A stretch of 64,000 bases of DNA from Heterotrichella gracilis (lineage: Eukaryota > Sar > Xanthophyceae > Tribonematales > Xanthonemataceae). The notes below the pieces were generated by a model. The model was not told where the DNA came from. It saw nothing but the letters and a program-made list of their open reading frames with translations, and ran no database searches. A program made the translations under genes and the position numbers. Positions 30,528 to 41,719 of the stretch are shown here, piece after piece. The first letter of the stretch is position 1. Every line of letters starts with the position of its first letter. The stretch covers positions 1 through 64,000 of the forward strand of contig JAULBX010004888.1 in assembly GCA_032358255.1 (NCBI GenBank). The letters run 5' to 3'.

Positions 30528-33500
30528 ATGGGGCTCGACAGGTCATGGGTGCCTGTAGCACCCGAAAGCCACTTTCCGCTGCAGAACTTGCCATATGGAG
30601 TGTTCTCCACTGCAAGTGATGTCACCAAGCGGATTGGAGTGGCTATTGGCGACTGCGTTTTGGACTTGAAAGCGCTGGACGACGCAGGCTTGCTGCTGGG
30701 TGCCATGGCAGGTAGCAGCATTCAACAGGTGAGAAACCTGTCCAGTCCCACTACATGACTCTTCATGTAACCTGTATGAACACACTTTGCATGCTTTACG
30801 ATCTGCTGGTGGTTGCACTGTGCAGTCCAGCCTCAACAGCTTCATGGCTTTGGGTCCCGACGTTTGGAGCCCAACCAGGGCCATCCTTCAGAGGCTGTTG
30901 TCCTCCTCAGAAGGGCTGCTAAGGGACGACGTGGAGCTGAGAAACAAGTGTTTACACCCATTGGTGAGCCCAAGTAATAGGTGTTGTAGCGACCTGAATA
31001 TCCGTAGATGGTGGAGCCTGATGGTTTGGAGGTGTGTCCTGTAGGACTCAGCCCAGATGCACTTGCCAGCCACTATTGGTGACTACACGGACTTCTACGC
31101 GTCAAGAGAGCACGCTACCAACTGTGGCACGATCTTCAGGGGCAAAGACCATGCGCTGCCCAGCAACTGGTAAGAAAAGTGGTTCTGCATGTCGTGGCAT
31201 GTCTGAGGCGGTCTGACTGTACCACTGGCTAACACCCAAGGTGCTGCAGGCTACACCAACCAATTGGCTACCATGGGCGCGCATCCACCATTGTGGTGTC
31301 GGGGACCGACGTATACAGACCTCGGTGAGTGCTGTTGGGCAATCATCGCCGCCCATCCATGTCTAGCACCCTGTCACGGTACCTCAGCACACAATGGCGT
31401 TGTCATGGCATGCAGTGGCCAAGTACTGGGTCCAGAAGGCGAGCCGGAGGTTTGCAGCAGCCGAGTGGTTGACTTTGAGTTGGAAATGGTACGCTGTGCT
31501 CCTCATGCTAACAGCGCATGACTTGATGTACAAGATTTGCAACTGCAAAAAAGTGAGCCAAGTAAAACACCGGCTAGCGCCATGCCATATCATTGTTTTG
31601 GAATACTTCAAAGGGATGAGGGCAGCGGTGATTGGCGTCTCTTACTAGATCTGCCAGCACATGGGATACCCTTTTGAGGTGACCGTGACAGAGCTGTGCC
31701 TGCACACAGGCGTGTTTGATTGGGCCCGGGAATGCACACGGACAAGGGGTGGCGGTAAACGACGCATCGAAGCACATTTTTGGGCTGGTGTTGATGAACG
31801 ACTGGAGTGCGAGAGACATACAGAAGTGGGAGTATGTACCCCTGGGGCCATTCAACGGCAAGAACTGGGTACGAACTGAGTGGTCCCTGTATGAATGCCG
31901 ATTTATTGCGATTACTATTACGATTACTTGCGATTGCTGGCAATCTACTGCCCGTCTGCACATTGTTGTAATGTTTTGCACCAATGGATTCTCCGATGAA
32001 CCCAATGTCCGATGAAACCCGCCACCATGCACACTTTTCGTTACAATTCCAAGCAACATACAACTGTCATCACCACTATCCGTTGCTGACCGATCTGGCC
32101 TGTCTCCACCCCTACAAAAAGAACCTCTGACCTACCTCCACCCCTGCAGGCCACTACCATCTCCCCCTGGGTAGTCCCCCTGGAGGCGCTGCAACCATTC
32201 ACCTGCCCCGTACCACACCAGGACCCGCCTGTGCTTCCCTACCTACAGGTTTGTGGGGGATTATGCCATCTTACCATCTTGCCATCATGCAATACGCCAT
32301 CTTTAGGGCAATGGTGGTGCATGTTATCATACATGAGAACCCACAGTTGGTGGCAAGATAATGCACAAGAAACCAGCTACAATGATGGGCATGCGCCCCA
32401 AATGCATGTTGTTACACGGTGTGGCAGATGTAGCATGGAGTAGTATGGTACACAGCAACATTCTTTGTGGTGTTAAAAGTCACGTGATTGTGTAGGGTGC
32501 TTGCTTTGAGGGTGCGCCTTGAAGCGCATGGTATGACAGGCACCATGTTTGCCGAACAAAATATTGTTCGCATATTGTTCCATAGGACGACTCGTGCGGT
32601 CATTGCTGAATCACCAATATCTAGCTAAATTACTCCTTCAGCTAACCAGGGGTTTTGACCTTCCCCGCAGGATCGAGCCAGGCAGTCCTACGACGTGCAT
32701 TTGGAGGTGGCCATTGCGCCGCATGGGGGTGCACCCGCCAGCGTAGTCACACGATCCAACCTCAAGCACCTGTGAGTGTAGGGTGTAGGGTGTAGGGTGT
32801 AGCGTTTAAGGTTTAGGGGCAGGGTTTATATCCAACATGAAGCACCTGTGACTTACACGCACCTGGCTATACATATGAGCATCTGGCAGTGGCCATTGCG
32901 CTGCATGGGGGCGCACCTGCTCGCCTGATTGCCCGCTCCAACCTGCACCATGTTTGAAGTCCGTGCACCACATGTGCACCTGTACGGGTACAACCTAAAC
33001 GCATTTCACATATACACGACATCCTGGGAAGAAGGTCGATATGATTAGTAATAGCAGAGCCGCTGTTTCAATGTATGTGCATCTGTGTGTACCGCATCAT
33101 GGATGGTGCAGCACGCGGCATTAAATCACTCGCTCCAGCCCAGAGTACCTGTGAGTTCGCTGCAGCACCCTTGCACCTGGCACCCAGCAAGGATGCACAT
33201 GCTGGCAGCCAAGGAATGCCTGTAGTGGGGGACATCGCAATGTCAGTGAAACACACAGCACCATTGAAATCCACGTGCGGCATCCCTGTGGATTATCTCC
33301 ATGGCATTTCACAGTACCATTATTACAAGCATGGTATCAGAAATCCAATACCATATTAATTGCATCATGTTCATTTCTGATTTGCATGGCTGTGCATCCT
33401 CCAGGTACTGGACGCTTCCCCAAATGATTGCGCACCACACGCTGGCTGGGTGCAAGATGTGCCCAGGGGACCTGTGTGGGACCGGTACCATCAGCTGTGA

Positions 33501-33912
33501 GGTACGCTGTTGTGCAAGTCGTTGGCCTGGGTCTGGTGCACCGTTTTGGTTTGCTCCCAACTCATGCTAACATACGCAGTAACACACGCCTGTTCAAAGT
33601 CAGACTGGGTAACTTGTCATTTGTCCTGGTTTCTTCGTGGACAGAGAAATCACAATAGTATAACACGTTAATTTCTATTGCGCTCTATTCTATTTATTAT
33701 AGATAATGATTTGTCTGTTACAGGCGCCTGACGGGTATGGGTCGCTGCTTGAGGCCTCCTGGGGTGGCAGCCGGGATGTGGAGCTGCAGGGGGGGGAGAG
33801 GAGGAGGTACCTACAGGATGGGGATGAGGTCATCCTGTCGGGTTTCTGCCAGGGGGATGGCTACCGGGTGGGGTTTGGGGAGTGCAGGGGGCGGCTGATG
33901 CCTCCGCGATGA
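30528..33912 (+). CDS. FAH: Fumarylacetoacetase, final enzyme of tyrosine degradation
   Basis: Complete 418-residue enzyme, against 419 in human. It hydrolyses 4-fumarylacetoacetate to fumarate and acetoacetate in the cytosol. Ten exons: 30528-30728, 30826-30963, 31045-31169, 31250-31324, 31416-31488, 31710-31868, 32150-32248, 32671-32771, 33405-33501, 33724-33912. All are GT-AG and phases close exactly. Signatures are [32 protein letters not shown] (metal-binding Asp, catalytic His), GYHGRAS, VDFELEM (metal acids), [20 protein letters not shown] and [16 protein letters not shown]. The start was chosen because the frame before it lacks family similarity. The intron after exon 8 carries decayed copies of exon 8. 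No other gene of the tyrosine pathway lies nearby. Confidence 0.95.
32826..32955 (+). repeat. Two decayed copies of FAH exon 8 parts
   Basis: 32830-32852 repeats the exon end 'tccaacctcaagcacctgtgag'. 32880-32955 repeats most of the exon ('gtggccattgcgctgcatgggggcgcacctgc...cgctccaacctgcacc'), matching [13 protein letters not shown] and RSNL. They follow a GGGTGTA/TTTAGGG-like tract at 32778-32820, directly after the donor. Confidence 0.85.
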
Positions 33913-34993
33913 CCAGAACAATTCGCTTTCAAAATGTTGATGCCCCATGTGCAGCAGTTGACTCGTGCATTGGGTGTGCACACTACTTTCCCTGGGGACT
34001 CCGTTGCTTCGGAAATATTATTAAACACCTCACGCAGGTTACCTGTTACCAGGGCTGGGCTAGCAGTCTGCATGCAGGTGGCAATTCTTGCAGGTTGACA
34101 ATGTGATGATTTTGGATCAGCAACATTGTTGCCATTGTTGCGCCTTGTAAGTAAGTAAGTAAGTAAGTATTTGCTTTCCAGCTTCGAAGCCAGGTTAGCT
34201 TGTCTGGGTATCCCTCACCCCAGTCCTAGAGCCAAGGCTTAACTGACACTCTTCGAGTGTGGCAGATGGTGGCCAACCAGTCGTGCCGCTTACCGCACTT
34301 TGGTGCTCCCCATTTTTATCCCGTCGCAAAGTTCAGGGAAATTCGAAAAATATCGCTACCCTTAGGATTCGCCTTGTAAGGACGGGGAACAATTTATGAT
34401 AGCAGCCGCCCTCTGGTGGGTTTCAAACGTAGACAGCAAAAGGTTTTTGGCTGCATGCAGCTGCAGCCCTGCAGCAAATCATATGGGTGCAGAGTGCATT
34501 GCAATGGGAAATAAATACTGTCCTGTCACAGCACCGATCGCACGCAAACTATTTGTAATTACAGAAGTTCAATCAGAGGTTGGACCCAGAGTGTGGCCTG
34601 GAAAAGCTTCTACAATTGCACCCCGGGTGCAGAGCATTTTTTATCTGCTTGAAGCCAGAACTCCGAGTTGGCGCGGCGCAAAAAATGCAATGTAATAAAA
34701 TGGCATTCTTGATTGATATTTGCGGCTGCCGTGGGCCACTACTAGCGTGGTAATGAAAGCATGGTAATTATCACCTCAATGTATACATTGGAAGATGACA
34801 TTGTGTGATTCCATCAATAATGGCATTGCGTTCCAAGTCTTGTAAACAGCAAAAAAGCCCAGCTGGCCCTAAAGACCCTGGGCTTTAGGTCCTTGGTTTG
34901 CTAGGAAAATTCTCACCAAGAGGCTCTGAATGATTAAATATACACTGTGCATGTGCCATGACCATTATCACACGCTATTGCGCTGCTATAGCA
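33913..34993. other. Convergent spacer between FAH and the F-box gene
   Basis: No gene is seen. It holds a GTAA microsatellite (34148-34171) and a stem of GCCCAG with CTGGGC at 34857-34883. Frames over 34396-34695 lack family signal. Confidence 0.6.
34148..34171. repeat. GTAA microsatellite, six units
   Basis: Tandem 'taag' units, seen directly in the sequence. Confidence 0.9.
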
Positions 34994-37229
34994 CTACTCA
35001 TTGTCACTATCCTCCTCCCACAGATCGTCCTCATCAAATTCATCATTATCCTCTGACCCATCTGGCCACGTTGGCGGACCCCAGGGCGCGCCAGCCAAGC
35101 CGCACAAAGCCCCAGGTGCCGCCAGCCCCGCCAGCTTGGCAGACAGCTCCTCAGGGGGGCACCACAGGTCCGGGTGGGCGGTGGCATCAAATGCATGCAC
35201 CCACACCCCTGAGGCTCCCGACACACTGCCCTCAGCACTGCTGGCAGCTGGCGCACTGACGCGTGGCGGGCACCCCTCCAACCTGCCCCACAGCCACACC
35301 AGCGCATCCGCCAAGCCCTGCCAGTCATCAATGTCCACTGGAGAGCTGAGCTGTGGGTCGATGTAGCAGTAGGGTTCTGGGCACTTAGGGTCCAGGGCAC
35401 GCGTGAATACTGCTCCCAGGGTCACATTGTAACACTCCATGGTGATGGCAAGAGGCGGGTCACCATCCAGTTCCCGCGGGCCCTTGATGACCAGGCACTG
35501 CAGGGCAGTGAGGGTGGTGATTGCTTCAGGAAGCTTGAGCATCACTTGGGCTGGTCGCATCCAAAGTTCTTTATAGTGGACAAACCCCGAACACCCCAAG
35601 CAGAGCATCGTAAGGCGTGTGAGCGCAAGGATGCCGCATCCCAGCTCATGGGTGTGCTCCCTAATGTTGTCATAGCTGAATACTGAGAGCTCCAGCTCCA
35701 CCAAGCTTGTGAGAGCGGCTACACCATGCGGCGTTAGCTGCGGGGCACATGCAAAGGCCCTACTGATCGGGAACTGCGCCACGCACAACGCTGTCAGGCC
35801 AGACAAGTGGCTCAATGGCGCCAAGCTAGCTGTGTCGCTGCTGGGCACAACACCGTCCAGCGCCAGGGCTACGAGGTTGGGGTGGGTGGAGGGGAGGGCG
35901 TCCACCAAGGGGAGCGGCATGGAGTGGTGGGTGCTGGCAGTTCCAAAGGTCAGGCGGCGAAGGGAAGTGCTGTGGCTGATTGGCAGCAAGGCTGGCGCAT
36001 TCTGGCTTCTTTTGATAGTTTCAAAGACGCTCAATCCCAGGCTGAGATACACTTGCAGGACTTCCAGGTGGGGGAAGCTTGCGAGGTCAGCCGGGGAGGG
36101 GAGGTGCGTCAGGTGCAGGCGTGACAGCATTGTGAGCGCTTGCAAGTGATTGGACATCCGTTGCGTCTCCTGGGCAAAAGCTATCAAATTTCCGGGATTG
36201 CCCAAGCCTTGGTCTGGAGGGAAAAAATCAGGGATTGTTAGATCCAGGCCCTGCAGGCGGGTGAGCGCTGCCAACTGCACCAGCGCAGCCTCCACTTTGT
36301 ACAAGCCGGCCGCTACATCAATCTCCAGGTGTGTGAGGTGCACACATGCTGTCAGGGCGTTCAGGACTTCAGGCTCCACGTTGCCCAGGTGCAGGTGCTG
36401 CAGCATGGAGCCGCACACGAGGATGGAAGTAATGGCGGCAGCGGGCGATTCTTGGCCCAATGCAAGCGGCTCCTTGACCATGGTTGGGAGCTGCAGGCGC
36501 TGTACCGATGGCATGTGGGGCAGCAGCCAGAGAGTGACCTGGGTGCCGCAGGTGACTGGCGCCGGGGGATCCCGCCAGTATCTGTGTTGCATGAAGGCTA
36601 CAGCAGGCCGTGGCCAACTCGAAGTAGATGTCTGCGGGACCAATCTGGGCGCATCTGGCACCTGTGCACAAAGGGTGCACGACTTACTGCCTGTAGCATG
36701 GCTACATGCAGATGCAGAGGAACGTATTACAGTTGACACATGGATGCAGGTGCCTTGCGGTGCTTATAAGACCCTTGGGCTGCAACCCTGAAGAGGGTCA
36801 TCATGCTTGACAGGTGTCACCAAGCTCGCAACCCACGCACAGGGCCACACCTGAAAGGGACCCAGCAAGAAAGAAACGGAAGGCCAACAGGTAACATTCC
36901 AGGTACACCACACAGGGTGTGTGGCCAAGCACCCAAAAGCACGATCACAATGGGGCAGACCTGTAAGTTAAGACGATGCTGCAGGGTGCGTGCGCTTTCA
37001 GGATAAGTTGCAAGGCTCTGTTTCACAAATTACTTCAGCTCACCTGCACATTCTCCCACATGGCCGAGGGGCCTAGGGTGAGGCGGTGCCAGGCCTTGCA
37101 CACCAGGGGAATGGACTTTAACCTGTCCCCCACTTCAGTACGGCCCAGTATGGACTGGAGGACATCAGTTGGCAGCGCCTGGATGGTGATGGTGTCCTCT
37201 AGAGACTCCATCTGGGGTTTATCAGCCAT
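34994..37229 (-). CDS. F-box protein with leucine-rich C-terminal region
   Basis: Predicted 617 residues. Exon 1 (37229-37044) encodes an F-box at about residues 15-62: ALPTDVLQSILGRTEVGDRL, IPLVCKAWHRLTLGPSAMWE. Exon 2 (36661-34994) joins in phase 0 (GTGCAG|GTGAGC, CACAG|GTGCC) and carries leucine-rich segments of the LxxLxL kind such as MLQHLHLGNVEPEVLNALT, LTHLEID, LTRLQGLDL and LVELELS. The tail is strongly acidic (DEFDEDDLWEEDSDNE). The expected role is the substrate receptor of an SCF ubiquitin ligase, with the leucine-rich part as the binding surface. The substrate is unknown. The long second exon is uninterrupted, unlike neighbouring genes. Confidence 0.75.
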
Positions 37230-38691
37230 GTTGGCAGGCGCAGGATGCGCTGGGACTCGTAGAGGTTTCCAAAGGGACTAACGGCCTGTACCAAGAGAAA
37301 TGGGCACTGGTCACTTTTTGGGCTTTAGCCCAAGTGATAGTGGGGTGAGCATGCTGTGTAAAAGCACATAATGGGATTTTCTACTACTGTGCCGTATGGG
37401 CGCCAGGCACTGCCTCAACTCTAGTGTTGCCTGAAACCGTCACATGCATGCATGTGAGTTCAGGCACATCTTCAGGCACATATGCATGCATGTAAAGCAT
37501 GCCCTCATTCACAAGACGATAAAGAGAACAAACGGATAAGAAAATTGCTCTAGATAAAATCCACATCCCACATCTTGCATACCTGGTGCTGGTTCAGGTC
37601 CCTCGGTACCAGGAGCCACGCGACTACCGTAGAGCAAATATTGGCAAACAGGACCGGTGGCGAGGAGGTACAAGGAAAGCGGTCATAGGCTATTGAAGCT
37701 TATCGAACTTTCAACCACAAGAGTTACAGACACATCCTGTTGCAGGCGGGCGGTAATTACAGTATCTCAGAAATTGCATGGGTCACAGCCCAGGTTACCC
37801 TAAGAAAGGGTTATGTAATTATCCTGCCAGGTAATTAGTAATTTAGTCAGAATTCTCAAGAATCTGCTTTACAGGTTGCTTGCCACCTTGATCAAGCATT
37901 TTGCTGTGTGGGTATCTAAGGTGCGCATCATGCTGGAGCACAACCTGATTCTAGCGTGATACAAGGTTGGACAACGGGTTGATATTGTTGACCCTGGTTT
38001 GAGGTGGTACAAGAGTTACAGTTGCAATGATTCTGTGCGCCAGTGCCAAAAGCTACACATGGCAGGCTCCATACAACTGCCATCGGGGTACGTTGCGTGT
38101 CCCTGTCTGTTTATTCTTTGACGCACCTCTAAAAGACCTGCTGCTCGCAGAATTACAACATACCATATGAAACCTAACCTATCAAATCCACAGAAAAGCG
38201 CTGTACCAGGACAGGCTTGGCACTGCAAAAGCTGGTACTGCAGTGTTAATGTAAACAGCCAAATCAGGTCAATTCCCTGCTGCCCCGTTGCAAGTAAGAA
38301 GAATGTACAAGAAGTAATGTTGTCAGTACAACAAAAACAAGATGTGTAGCGCAAACCCAAGGGCGGCTTTGCAACCCAGCAAAGTTCACACAAGCACCCC
38401 TCACCCCACCCCCATCCCCGCCCCAATGCTGCGTGTTGCTAGCTGTGAGTTGACCACCCAGTACCCCCATCACCTGTGCCTATCAGCGTACTGGGCATAC
38501 CCAAGCTCCAGGCTAGGTCCACACTGGCATGCTCACTGGCTGCTGATACACGTGACGCTGGACCAGCTGAACTCAGCGCCACTCCACTTCCATCAACAAC
38601 GCAGCAGTGAGTATGCTGTGGTACAGACCAAACCCCGCCTCCACCATGCCCACTGGGCGAGTGCCCCCTGACCCACCGAGCGCCAGCCCAG
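37230..38691. other. Spacer between the F-box gene and NSA2
   Basis: No gene is seen. GCATGC-rich words at 37443-37455 and 37481-37492 lie about 215-265 bases upstream of the F-box start. Confidence 0.55.
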
Positions 38692-40256
38692 TTACACCAG
38701 CAGCACTGCGTTGATGCAGCCGTCGTTCTCCGGGTTGTTTGTGACCTGCGCGTACTTGCCCCACACCACCTTGCCTCCAGGCGTCACCAGCCCAAGCTCG
38801 CTGACGTTCACCTGAGGAAGGAACAAGGGGTAAAGCGCCAGAAAGAAAGACAGGAAGCCCAAACGCCCACATGTAGTATCCAGGCACAACACACACACAC
38901 ACAGGGCAACAAGGGTAGACAGACAGCCAGAACACTAAAAAAAGGCAAGAATGGCAAGGGTGAAGGGTTTTCCCTAGACCCTAAACACCCAGCAGGTGAG
39001 TAAACATACGGCTGTGCCAGGGGACACAAACATCAGTGGTTCTCACCTCAATGATGGTCCCCTTGGTGACCACCCCCAGCGAGGTGTAGGTCTGCCCGTT
39101 GGGATTCTTCTTGATCCCAATAATCTGCAGCTGGAACGTGCACTTCAGCTCAGGGTGCGTGACGTGCGCCTTGTTCATGCGCAGGCCTGTGGGCCGGATG
39201 AAGCGCTCATACTTGGGAGGCTTCCGCGTGAACCCAGGCCCCACAAACGTGACCTTGGTCACCATGCGCTTCCAGGACTTCTTGCCCCGCTTGCCCGACT
39301 TCATCACCTTGAACATCTCGTCCTCAGCCACTGCCCGGACCTGTACCGGCACAGGGGCTGTTAGTGAGCACTAGCACACCGCTGGCTACTGGGTGTTGGT
39401 AGTCCACAAGATGGCCTAGCCTCCAACCCTTGCGTTAGAGCGTTTGGTACCCCCGCTTTTTGCAGTGCCCATGTGTGGGTGTGCGCGTGCGTCCCCATGT
39501 GGGGTTGTGCGCCTGTCCCCTTTGGTATCCCGCTTTTTGCACCCACTTTTGCGCTGGTACCCCATAGCCCGCTTTGGCGCTAGTTCCCAACCCCCGCCAA
39601 ACAAGGCAAGCCGCAGCCTGAGCCTAGGCAAGCATAAGTGAATTATGCAGCTAGCGGACAATACCAGTCCTGCAAGCTGATGGCTGTGGGTTGTTTATTG
39701 CTGACCAGCAGTGTGTGGGCAATGGGAAGGGCGCTGAGACTCTCAGTGAGAGCTGCTTACCTTGGGAAGAGGCACCTCCCACTTCCCTGCCTTCTCCTTC
39801 CGCTTCTGCTTGATGGTGTTGCTCAGCACCTTGGCACGCTCCACCTGCACAGTCATGGCACCCAAAGTCACACACCAGGATCACAACAGACCCATATTGC
39901 ATACAAGTGTCCCAGCCATACAAACCACAGAAATTAGCATAGTAAAACCAGAAGAAGGGGCATAAACTCACCTGGTCACGCTCCAGCAGGTAGGCGGGCA
40001 TAGCTCCAGGCTGGGCAGAGTCCTCTGCCTTGTGCTTGTTGTCCCTCTCCTGGTGCATGGCGATGGTTTTCTTCATGGTCACCTTCTCGCTGTGACGCTT
40101 CTTAGCATACAGCTTGCCCTTGAGACCGATGGCCTTCTTGGCGAACTTGGCGCGCTTGTGCACCTCCCTGGCCTTGCGTTTCCGCAGGCGTTCGTGGTGG
40201 TCCAACCTGTACCCATTCCGCTTCCTGTGCAGCTCGATATGCTCGCCTTGAGCCAT
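38692..40256 (-). CDS. NSA2: 60S ribosome biogenesis protein NSA2
   Basis: Complete 260-residue protein, the same length as yeast and plant NSA2 (TINP1). It acts in the nucleolus in maturation of the large-subunit precursor. Exons 40256-39972, 39844-39761, 39340-39047 and 38811-38692 all join in phase 0. Signatures are the basic N-terminus ([20 protein letters not shown]), [60 protein letters not shown] and the C-terminal beta domain ending [20 protein letters not shown]. The tail after 'INAVLLV' ends directly in a stop. No oddities. Confidence 0.97.
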
Positions 40257-41719
40257 GGCGGCTGTGTGGGTGAGAACAAGGCAACTAGGCTATTTAGTCC
40301 CGTACACAACTCGCAAAACACGTTGAAAAAGGAACAACAGGAGGACTAGACCTGTTCTGACTGCCTGCCCAACAAGTGGTTTACTGAGGAGGTTGTTGTC
40401 CGCCAAGCGGCTATTGCGGGGTTAAAGTGGCCTTATCAGTGTAGTTGGAAGTTGACGAAGTGCACAAAGCTGCGTTGCAGTGTTGCAGAACGCGAGTGAA
40501 GTGGACTGTCCATGGAGCAGTATAAAAAGCACTCGACACCGTAAAAGTTGGCCGCCCACCAAAAAAACTGTCAAGGGGAACATTTGCAAAACAGTGCGAT
40601 TCGTCCCCGGAAGGAATTTTATCCAAAAATCCATTTTGTTTTCGGTTCACCCCTTCAAGGGCTTCTAGCTACCACATAGAGGTGTTGAAACAGTGGATGT
40701 TTCGTGCATGGGACGCAGTATAGAATTACCAACACGCAGTCTGCCCAGGAGAAATTATGTCATGTATGCATTGCATTTCTCTGCCAAAGGCAAGGGTTAA
40801 ACAGTTTGGCAAGTTGCCATCATCGTGAGACACCATCGTTATGGTTACAGCGCAGCCCAACTGGCGTTTCAAGCGAGCATTCAACAAATTCAGCCATCCA
40901 TAGAAACTATTTTGTAACAACTACAGCGAAGGCCCATACCCCACTGCCGAGGGCCAGCCAGCATCATACAACGCCAAGAGCGCCCTTAGGCTACGAGGGT
41001 TTTTAGACCGTAAAAACTGGCCAGCTAGAGCTAATCATGGAAGTGGAAGTACAAGCAAGAACTATGTGGGCAACATTGCAAAATTTGTATAGCACAGGTG
41101 ACCAGTTCTAGAGGGTCACTACCCAGCCACCCCCCTTGCGATGCAGGGAAACCGCATAGAGGTGCACAGCCCACGTGATGCAGCATGTCTGGACTCCCTC
41201 GAAAACTGCAAAGGGCACACTAACAAACGGTCCTGGCAAATCTTTTCAGGTTATAGTAAATGGACAGTGCTCGATTGTTGAAAAGTGCTCCATGTTGCAC
41301 TCGTCCAGTGGTGCAAATCTGGGCAGATGTGTAAAAATCGCTACAATCTTTGCTAGTAGGTGACTGCAGAGCAGCATACCAGCCCAATTGGGCCATGTTT
41401 CCTTATAAATGCATGCGATGCACATCAGGTACTGTGCACGGCATGCTCATGAGCGCCACTTCCGGCTGCCGCCAGGTGCGCTCCAGCCAACACCAGAAGT
41501 GCACAACCAAGCTTAGAACTTAACACACCCGCTCCCTGCCTGTTCTGGCTGCCCAACGCCAATGCATAGGCCCACATGAAGCCAGCGCGTATTTAGGCCT
41601 AGATGAACCGCCACCGGGCTGCTTTCCGGGCCGCCATGGGAGGGCGCAACCAGGCTGCGCCACATGGGCCACATTGTGGACAGCTCAGCATGTGCGCACC
41701 CCTGTGGGCCCCGGCTGGC
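40257..41719. other. Spacer between NSA2 and the cytochrome P450
   Basis: No gene is seen. The NSA2 promoter must lie in its left part. Frames here are short and carry no family signal. Confidence 0.6.
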